In this document: one piece after another, positions 57,301-64,000 of the stretch
Layout of the letters: every line of letters begins with the position of its first letter
How positions within the stretch are numbered: the first letter of the stretch is position 1
DNA from: Charina bottae
Lineage: Eukaryota > Chordata > Lepidosauria > Squamata > Charinaidae
Assembly (NCBI GenBank): GCA_023362775.1
Contig: JALMGJ010000001.1
Location: 93,838,501-93,902,500 of the forward strand
Direction: 5' to 3'
Length of the DNA: 64,000 nucleotides
Program-made: the position numbers and the translations under genes
The notes under the pieces: generated by a model
Told to the model about the DNA's origin: nothing
Seen by the model: the letters and a program-made list of their open reading frames with translations, nothing else
Databases searched by the model: none

Positions 57301-60300
57301 GTGGGGCAAAAAAGTATTTAGTCAGCCACCAATTGTGCAAGTTCTCCCACTTAAAAAGATGAGAGAGGCCTGTAATTGACATCATAGGTAGACCTCAACT
57401 ATGAGAGACAAAATGAGAAAACAAATCCAGAAAATCACATTGTCTGATGCGGAAAGAATTTATTTGCAAATTATGGTGGAAAATAAGTATTTGGTCACCT
57501 ACAAACAAGCATGATTTCTGGCTCTCACAGACCTGTAACTTCTTCTTTAAGAGGCTCCTCTGTCCTCCACTCATTACCTGTAGTAATGGCACCTGTTTGA
57601 ACTTGTTATCAGTATAAAAGACACCTGTCCACAACCTCAAACAGTCACACTCCAAACTCCACTATGGTGAAGACCAAAGAGCTGTCGAAGGACACCAGAA
57701 ACAAAATTGTAGACCTGCACTAGGCTGGGAAGACTGAATCTGCAATAGGCAAGCAGCTTGGTGTGAAGAAATCAACTGTGGGAGCAATAATTAGAAAATG
57801 GAAGACATACAAGACCACTGATCATCTCCCTCGATCTGGGGCTCCACGCAAGATCTCACCCCGTGGGGTCAAAATGATCACAAGAACGGTGAGCAAAAAT
57901 CCCAGAACCACACGGGGGGACCTAGTGAATGACCTGCAGAGAGCTGGGACCAACGTAACAAAGGCTACCATCAGTAACACACTACGCCGCCAGGGACTCA
58001 GATCCTGCAGTGCCAGACGTGTCCCCCTGCTTAAGCCAGTACATGTCCGGGCCCGTCTGAAGTTTGCTAGAGAGCATTTGGATGATCCAGAAGAGGATTG
58101 GGAGAATGTCATATGGTCAGATGAAACCAAAGTAGAACTGTTTGGTAGAAGCACAACTCGTCGTGTTTGGAGGAGAGAGAATGCTGAGTTGCATCCAAAG
58201 AACACCATACCTACTGTGAAGCATGGGGGTGGCAACATCATGCTTTGGGGCTGTTTCTCTGCAAAGGGACCAGGACGACTGTTCCTTGTACAGGAAAGAA
58301 TGAATTGGGCCATGTATCGTGAGATTTTGAGTGCAAACCTCCTTCCATCAGCAAGGGCATTGAAGATGAAACGTGGCTGGGTCTTTCAGCATGACAATGA
58401 TCCCAAACACACCGCCCGGGCAACGAAGGAGTGGCTTCGTAAGAAGCATTTCAAGGTCCTGGAGTGGCCTAGCCAGTCTCCAGATCTCAACCCCATAGAA
58501 AACCTTTGGAGGGAGTTGAAAGTCCATGTTGCCCAGCGACAGCCCCAAAACATCACTGCTCTAGAGGAGATCTGCATGGAGGAATGGGCCAACATACCAG
58601 CAACAGTGTGTGCCAACCTTGTGAAGACTTACAGAAAACGTTTGACCTCTGTCATTGCCAACAAAGGATATATAACAAAGTATTGAGATGAACTTTTGAT
58701 ATTGACCAAATACTTATTTTCCACCATAATTTGCAAATAAATTCTTTCCGAATCAGACAATGTGATTGTCTGGATTTGTTTTCTCATTTTGTCTCTCATA
58801 GTTGAGGTCTACCTATGATGTCAATTACAGGCCTCTCTCATCTTTTTAAGTGGGAGAACTTGCACAATTGGTGGCTGACTAAATACTTTTTTGCCCCACT
58901 GTACTTGTTTTGAAATATGAATTGTCCCATCACAGCAGACATGACACCGGGGTGATGTACTACACTAAACATCATTCACAGCATAGAGGAAGCACAATAT
59001 TGGTCTTGAATGTATTTTCTTCACCATCTTGTTCTTAATGCAGCGATCTTACTGAAAATCCATTGGAAAGTCTCCCTGAAGATGGCTTCCGAGGATTCAC
59101 TCAGCTGCAGACCCTGTGAGTGTTGTAAATGAGTGGAGGTTGCTGATTTGATTTATGGGTTAATGCCACTTCCTCATGAAAGGGATTCAGCAGAAATCCG
59201 AAAGCTTTACTTGGCTGTGTGCATTTTCACAACATAGGCATTTGGGATGAGGTTTTATTTATTTACGTATTTGGGGGGGAGCCCTATTGTATCTGCCTCT
59301 CACCTGTTTCTGATAGAATTTCTATTTATCCCCAGCACTTTGCCCCTGAAGCTGGACTGTCCTGGAGGCAGTGAAGTGTGGAAAAATATCACCATCCAAG
59401 GGAGCAACCGTATCTGTCAAGACCAGAGGAACTCCTGCAATGGCTCAGTGGGACTTGGTATGCACATAGTAGGCAAGATCTTGTGTGCTTGGGCTGTAGT
59501 CACCGAAGAAGAGATGTAGAAAGGTGGGGATTGGGGATAAGTACCCCTAAAAGTACTTTGTTTTACCTTCCAAAAGCCAACTCCAACATTATTTCCAGCC
59601 TTATGAAAAAACAGTAAAGAAGATGCCTGGTGAGCCTCTGGGGTCAAGGTGTTCCACAGGGTTGGGGCCATCACAGAGAATGGTTGTCTCCAGGGTTAGG
59701 CTTCCTGAAACTCTGTCAGGAATGGGATCATCAGTATCCCCTCCCTGGAGGAACATAAGGGACAGACACAATCATGGAGGAGATGGTACCATAAAGGGTT
59801 GTATAGGTCAAAATCAGAATGTTGATTTGGAAGCCTCTTAGTAGCCAATGCAGTGCCTGAGGAACAGGTGTTAATTCTACAGTAGTGGTTCTTACCTGCT
59901 AAAAACCTACCCAATGCATTTTGACTCACTGCTCCTTGGGTCATGTTCAAAGGCAGCCCCATAGACTACTACATTACAGTAGCCTAATCATCAGCTGATA
60001 AGGGTGTGAGTCACTCTTGCCACTGTATGTTCTGCTGCAGGCTGCAAACATAGAGATAAAGCCTAGAACTCCCCTAACTCCCCTGCAGTGAAACAGCCAC
60101 AGGATGGGAAGCAGAAATAAACAAGAAGGAACTCTCAAGCTTCATGCTCCCATTCTGCTATCCCTTGTATGCTGGTGTCAGTGAGGTAGCTAAATACTTT
60201 TTTTTAATCTGTTCAATTGTGTCCAATTCTCGGAGACTGCCTGGACAAGTCCCTGTAGTTTTCTTGGCAAGGTTTTTCAGAAGTAGTTTGCCATTTTCTC

Positions 60301-61838
60301 CTTCCTAAGCTAAATACTATATGGCAAGGGTCCCCAACCTGTGGGCCACGGCCCACTAGTGGGCCGCGGCCTGTTAGGAAGTGGGCCGCAGGGCTCCCTC
60401 CTGCAAACCCCGCCCCCCGGTGCGCATGATTACCCCGCCCCTGGTGCGCGCAATTGGCTCCCGCCTGCAAACCCCGCTCCCCTGGTCCATGGAAAAATTT
60501 TCTTCCACGACCAGTCCCTGGTGCCAGAAAGGTTGAGGACCGCTGCTATATGGTATTTATCTGAGTGCTTCTGAATTTGGCTGTTGAGATTTTGTTTGAT
60601 GTTATTTTTTCCATTTTATCAAATCTGTTTCTTCACTGATAACATGTGACTCTTAATAATTATTACTATGAATAGAATATTAGAAAGATGGCCCTGCTGG
60701 AAGGAGGCAGCACAATGGCCTTGGGCTGTTCTGTAAAGGGCAGTGGAGGGCTCTCCAGCAGAAAGTTCTTTTGCATGAGATTAGTTTTCTTGCTTAGCTG
60801 TTATTTCTGAAATTTGTATGTGAATATTTTTCAGAAGTGAACTGCAGCTGTGCAAGGAGATAGGTTTTGTGCATATTTCTCCAACGAAATCTACCTCTGG
60901 TTTTGGCACTAGCATTTTATGGGCTGGTCCTAATCCTGAGAAGATTGAGCATATATACTTATTTGCTATTGGAGCACCTTGTAGGATAAGATATAATCAG
61001 TGGTAATAGGGAGCAAAAGATCTGAAGTGAGGGCAGGGAGGTCAGCAAGTCTTGAGTCTTGGGAAGACAAGAGCAGGTGGGTTTGGCAGAAAAGATCAAG
61101 GTGGGCAGGATAAGGTCAGCTGTGCAAATGGTAGCTTGGATGGCACAGTGTTAATGGTCTGGGGAGACTGGTGCAGAAAGAAAACCAAAGGCCAGAAGCT
61201 GTGAGTTGCGCAGGTCATGGAGCGAGATCTGAAAAGTGAGAGCATGTCCTCCTCCCCCTTTCCCACCTCCCCCTTTCTCTACAGTTTGGCTGTGCCCAGA
61301 GGGCTCGCTTTGTACTTCTGATGGACCTGGCTTGTCCCAGTGCCTCTGTGTAGATCCATACCATGGCTACAAATGCTTGCGCCAGGTGAGCTGGTCTTGG
61401 ATTATGATGGGATTTATGCTGCGTGTGCTTTTTCTCTGCTACAAGCAGACCTGGCTCTTGGGCATGATGGGATGGAAAGTCCAAAGACAGACCTGTCCTG
61501 AGTAGAAAGCTTCCTCCAACTGGGAATGGTCATTAGGTTACACACTAGGGCTGCCTTCCCCTTCTCGCTGAGGTGGTTGGAAACTAACATCCAACAGCCA
61601 TGGAGGGCTTCAGTTTGGAAAAGGCTGTGCTAGGGCCTTGGCCCATTAGACTCAGGCCTTTGAGGCTGATTAAAAGGAACCTCGGGAGCTGACCAAGCTA
61701 GGAAAAACCTTCTAATTTCTCTTTGCCTTTCAGGGCAAATTTCCATACGTGCTGTTTTTTGGAACTTTGGGAGCCATCACTACTACCCTCTCCGCCCTGC
61801 TCTGGATCACCCAGCGGCGCAAGGCCAAAACCTTTTAG
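54383..61838 (+). CDS. ATRAID: ATRAID, all-trans retinoic acid-induced differentiation factor, complete (7 exons)
   Basis: Exons: 54383-54475, 54566-54690, 56822-56893, 59044-59115, 59336-59457, 61285-61385 and 61734-61838. All have GT/AG junctions and closed phase, giving 229 aa, the same length as human. The order is signal peptide (about 1-27), Cys-rich N-cap (C33, C35, C36, C50-type pairs), and two 24-residue leucine-rich units encoded by the 72-nt exons 3 and 4 (about 74-121, ending [11 protein letters not shown]). Then come a CPGG segment, an EGF-like domain (C165-C192, [18 protein letters not shown]), one membrane helix (about 200-220) and a basic tail [17 protein letters not shown] and the tail are near-identical to human. 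Sequons occur at N42, N78 and N138. In mammals the protein is a lysosomal/late secretory membrane glycoprotein linked to osteoblast differentiation and bisphosphonate response. It is divergent from SLC5A6. Introns 2 and 3 contain a BovB end, an acceptor-duplicating insertion and a Tc1. Confidence 0.96.
54824..55262 (-). repeat. BovB LINE 3' fragment in ATRAID intron 2
   Basis: The minus strand carries the BovB C-terminal codons (YFSFAF / MWPKYF region in the other strand's reading) and ends at the left with GTCGCAAGCGACTGAACG. It is a sibling of the 41246-type subfamily and is 5' truncated at about 440 bp. Confidence 0.9.
55263..56640. other. ATRAID intron 2, no recognised element
   Basis: AT-rich intron. 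A possible copy of the unclassified dispersed family (GCATGAACGCAGTC near 56463) is the only feature noted. Confidence 0.4.
56647..56832 (+). mobile_element. Small insertion with 31-bp target duplication that copied the exon 3 acceptor
   Basis: An identical 31-bp segment (TTATCCCTCTTCATCTGTAG plus the first exon 3 bases GTTGGATTATG) occurs at 56647-56677 and 56802-56832. It flanks 124 bp ending in a GATTGATTGATGATTGA tail. The insert (TCGGCTACGAGTGATCGCC near its end) resembles the 3' end of a non-LTR retrotransposon, possibly of the R4/Dong kind; the family is from memory. The long direct repeats and 3' simple-repeat tail fit target-primed reverse transcription. Confidence 0.75.
57299..58901 (+). 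mobile_element. Tc1 transposon, full length (1603 bp) with 200-bp inverted repeats
   Basis: The element is flanked by TA on both sides (57297-57298 and 58902-58903). The ends are CAGTGGGGCAAAAAAGTATT and its inverse, and the inverted repeats extend about 198 bp (57299-57496 and 58703-58901), ending near the TGGTCA / TGACCA blocks. It encloses the transposase frame. It sits in ATRAID intron 3. The sequence agrees closely, by recollection, with Tc1 elements common in teleost fish and lampreys. Confidence 0.96.
57664..58686 (+). pseudogene. Tc1 transposase, near intact, one premature stop
   Basis: From the ATG at 57664 the frame runs 340 codons to the stop at 58684-58686, broken only by TAG at 57721-57723 (codon 20, likely a CAG to TAG change). 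The downstream open frame from 57763 has 307 codons. It carries the paired-like DNA-binding region, a GRPR-like RSGAPRK motif and a DD34E catalytic triad: D153 in WSDET, D244 in [10 protein letters not shown] and E279 in NPIENLW. The polypeptide after the stop includes the whole catalytic domain but lacks the first helix-turn-helix start. Function would need readthrough or trans supply. Confidence 0.95.
60208..60308 (-). repeat. tRNA-SINE 3' fragment (BovB-like tail)
   Basis: The segment from CAATTGTGTCCAATTCTCGG through TTTCTTGGCAAGGTTTTTCA is uninterrupted here, unlike at 34995-35478, which reveals the original junction (GGACAAGTCCCTG). The tRNA head is missing. Confidence 0.75.
60325..60545 (+). 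mobile_element. hAT MITE with CAAGGGTCCCCAACC ends
   Basis: A 221-bp element, flanked by a perfect CTATATGG duplication (60317-60324 and 60546-60553). The ends are CAAGGGTCCCCAACC and GGTTGAGGACCGCTG. The CGGCCTGTTAGGAA block and the GTCCATGGAAAAATTTTCTT block resemble a hAT repeat also abundant in mammals. It is in ATRAID intron 5. Confidence 0.85.
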
Positions 61839-62215
61839 TGGCCTCTCCGTCCTCCGGGCCCACCCACACGACGCAAAGGAGGTGCTCGTCTGCAGTCCTC
61901 TCTGCCGCCTGTTGCTGCCCTTTGGTTTTCAACACTTGGAGGTTCCCCATTTTTCTGGGGGAAGTCATCTTTGGATTGGAGCCTGCCCACGTGGCCACAC
62001 AGCTTCCGACGTACGGACCCTGGGAGAGAGCTCTAGCAGTTTTTGTACAGGAACACGTTTGTTTCAGCTAGCCCCCGTTTGCTTTGCCAGTGCACAGAAA
62101 TCGGGGCTGTCAACGAAGTATAATAAGAGGAGTGGGGAAAATGAAAGTCTTACTGGATGTTCAATATCCTTTGGACTGCACATTTAATTTCTAATAAATG
62201 CAACTAAACAGGGTT
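61839..62215 (+). other. ATRAID: ATRAID 3' UTR with polyadenylation signal
   Basis: The region after the stop at 61838 runs to AATAAA at 62193-62198, about 360 nt downstream. Cleavage is expected 10-25 nt later. No coding sequence is seen. Confidence 0.7.
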
Positions 62216-64000
62216 GTGTCTGGATACGAAGAGAACCAGCCCTTGTTGTGTGACTCCTGATTCCCTAGGGCTTAATCCAAATTCCTTCCTTCTACGATTA
62301 GAAGCAGGGAACCTGAGAAATAGTGGTAGTTAGAAGCAGTGTTTGGGTGCCCTTTCCTAGAGGAAGTTTTTCTTGGTCTGGAATGCTCAGAAGAGAGCAT
62401 ATCGGACACTCGACCCCCTCCCTATCCTTGCTCTTGTTACTTCAAGACACCTCTTGGATTCTATCATTAATGTACCCAATTGTTCTCCTGCCTTAAAACT
62501 TGAGGGTTTATTTTAATAAATTTTGTTGTTTATTCGTTCAGTCGCTTCCGACTCTTCGTGACTTCATGGACCAGCCCACGCCAGAACTGAAGCATATTTC
62601 CTTCCCTAGCCTTTGCTGTTTTCTGATACCTGGTTACTCCAAAACACCACCTCTGTTCTTTTTTCCCCATGCCATGCCTCTTACAGAAAGCTTGCAAGTT
62701 GCCATCTTTCTCTCTTCAAATGTCTTCTACAAATCATGAAGCAGTTGGAAAAACTGCTTTGTCTGCATTCCAGGCAAAAGGTGAACTGGTAACATGATTC
62801 TGTGTTTGAACATACCCATCCTTTAACACTTTGTTTCTTTCTCTTTCGTTGTTAAAAAGCTTATGTTTACTAAGTCAGCCCACTGCTCTTGTGTTCAAGC
62901 AAGATTCCCCAAGCTTTTAAACCAGGTCAATGCTCAATAAGCTTTTGCTCTGTACTAAGTATTTGAAAACCACCCAATGTGATTGTTTTAATTAAACCAT
63001 TGTTTTAATTTAACCATTAGCGTATCCATTTAATAACAATGACTGTTTAAATTAAACCATTAGCTTATCAATTTAATAACTAATTTAAAATCACATTGTT
63101 TTTCAAAAACACCACCAAACTTCCCTGGGATATGTGTTTCTTGGACACATTCAGTGAATTGTTCCAAGCTTTTCTGCTTCCCATTTGCAATAAAAAAAGA
63201 TCAAACTTGGCTCTACACTGGAGATTGCTAAGGTAGGCAGAAATGTATATAATTAAGGCAGCAGCATTGTAAGGAAGAAGCAGCTCCAGTTAATAAACCG
63301 GAGAAGAGATTTCATGGCATGTCTGATCCTTATTGCTTTACGTTCCATGTGAATTTGCTCAGCATTGAGGCTTAGGAGTGTGCTGAGATAATCAAGTAAT
63401 TTGTTTTTACTGAATATACACAGAGCAGGTCAGCAGTCTGTAGTGAGAGACAAATGGCAAATGTACAAGATGGTCAATTTTGGAAGGTCAACATTGAAGA
63501 AATATATCAAAAGTATCAAAACCCTCAAAAGTACTGGAAAGTTATACTAACTTATATACTAACTTATCCCTTACTAACTTTGCTCAGACTGAAGAAGCTC
63601 CTTGGATAAGGAGTGAAACGTTTCCACTGAGAAAATAGAAATCCAGTTGACATGATTCAAGCTACAGACAATTCCACCTGGATGACTGAGAACCTTCATA
63701 GACATACTACACATAGTAAAGGTTTCACCTGCACAGTCGTGTCCGACTCTAGGGGGCGGTGCTCATCTCCGTTTCTTAGCCGAAGAGCCAGCGCTGTCCA
63801 AAGACGCTTCCACAATGCAGAAAATTTTGGAATTTAAATTTGAAATGAAACCACAACTTTTCTCATTAGATATAATTTCAGAAAACTTCAACATCACAAT
63901 TTAATGTGATACCAGCTCACAGCAGTGAGAATAAATTTCATCCAATACTGGAAGAAAAATATAATCCCAACCATACTGTGATGTCCCCGATCCGTTGACT
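62216..64000. other. Intergenic with BovB, Penelope-like and Sauria SINE fragments
   Basis: A BovB 3' end fragment lies at 62524-62588 (minus). A possible Penelope-like block (GAAACGTTTCCACTGAG, ATCCAGTTGACATGATTCAA) lies at 63585-63712. A 5'-truncated Sauria SINE tail lies at 63718-63812 (minus). A short tandem duplication (AAACCATTAGC, TCAATTTAATAAC) lies at 63000-63085. CAD, expected next by synteny, is not visible. Confidence 0.5.

Noticed and set aside
59247..59519. 90-codon frame around ATRAID exon 5
   Set aside because: The true exon is 59336-59457; the extra N- and C-terminal parts are intron.
61723..62187. 154-codon plus-strand frame over ATRAID exon 7 and 3' UTR
   Set aside because: It is in a different frame from the exon, which ends in TQRRKAKTF and a stop at 61838.

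Overview
The window is vertebrate nuclear DNA from a squamate reptile, most likely a lizard. The repeats point there: BovB (RTE) LINEs, CR1-type LINE tails with a conserved GGGCGG hairpin end, Sauria-type SINEs (tRNA head, BovB-like tail), 5S-rRNA-derived repeat and many hAT elements. Three host genes are recognisable by protein similarity and spliced structure: PREB (minus, first coding exon only, 577-711), SLC5A6 (minus, complete, 15 coding exons, 33790 to 12872) and ATRAID (plus, complete, 7 exons, 54383 to 61838). This matches the order in mammals (PREB, SLC5A6, ATRAID, then CAD). TCF23 and PRR30, which lie between PREB and SLC5A6 in human, were not found. CAD is not reached.

Layout. 1-1140 holds PREB exon 1 and its CpG-rich promoter. 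1140-11970 is intergenic: a BovB fragment, a tRNA-derived SINE, a 2.45-kb (GGAAA)n purine satellite with higher-order structure (3010-5460), two adjacent hAT elements, a third hAT and a 5S-like relic. 11970-42860 is SLC5A6. Its introns carry an antisense endogenous retrovirus 3' end, a CR1 with recognisable reverse transcriptase, several hATs and many SINEs. Its CpG-rich promoter and a non-coding first exon with a strong donor lie at 42615-42860. 42860-54380 is a repeat-filled stretch between SLC5A6 and ATRAID: a hAT with an expanded 61-bp minisatellite, a BovB with a 463-codon open frame, L1-like relics, a solo LTR and SINEs. 54383-62215 is ATRAID, whose introns hold a near-intact fish-like Tc1 transposon, a BovB 3' end, a hAT and a small insertion that duplicated the exon 3 splice acceptor. 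62215-64000 has only repeat fragments.

How the genes relate. SLC5A6 (sodium-dependent biotin/pantothenate/lipoate transporter) and ATRAID (lysosomal/late-secretory membrane glycoprotein) are divergent neighbours. In mammals they are close head-to-head; here about 11.5 kb of transposons separates the SLC5A6 CpG promoter from the ATRAID start. PREB (Sec12-like ER exit factor) is an independent minus-strand gene. All exon limits were placed by reading GT/AG sites and reading frame by eye. Every coding junction closes in frame, giving 624 aa for SLC5A6 and 229 aa for ATRAID.

Most interesting observations: (1) 72-nt phase-2 exons in ATRAID that encode leucine-rich-repeat units; (2) a duplicated ATRAID splice acceptor created by a 124-bp insertion with 31-bp target duplication; (3) a 1.6-kb teleost-type Tc1 with one premature stop; (4) an eight-copy CpG-rich hAT family with 8-bp target duplications and palindromic GTGTCGCGACAC ends, one copy of which has spawned a minisatellite; (5) SINEs that share one tRNA head but carry two different LINE-like tails.
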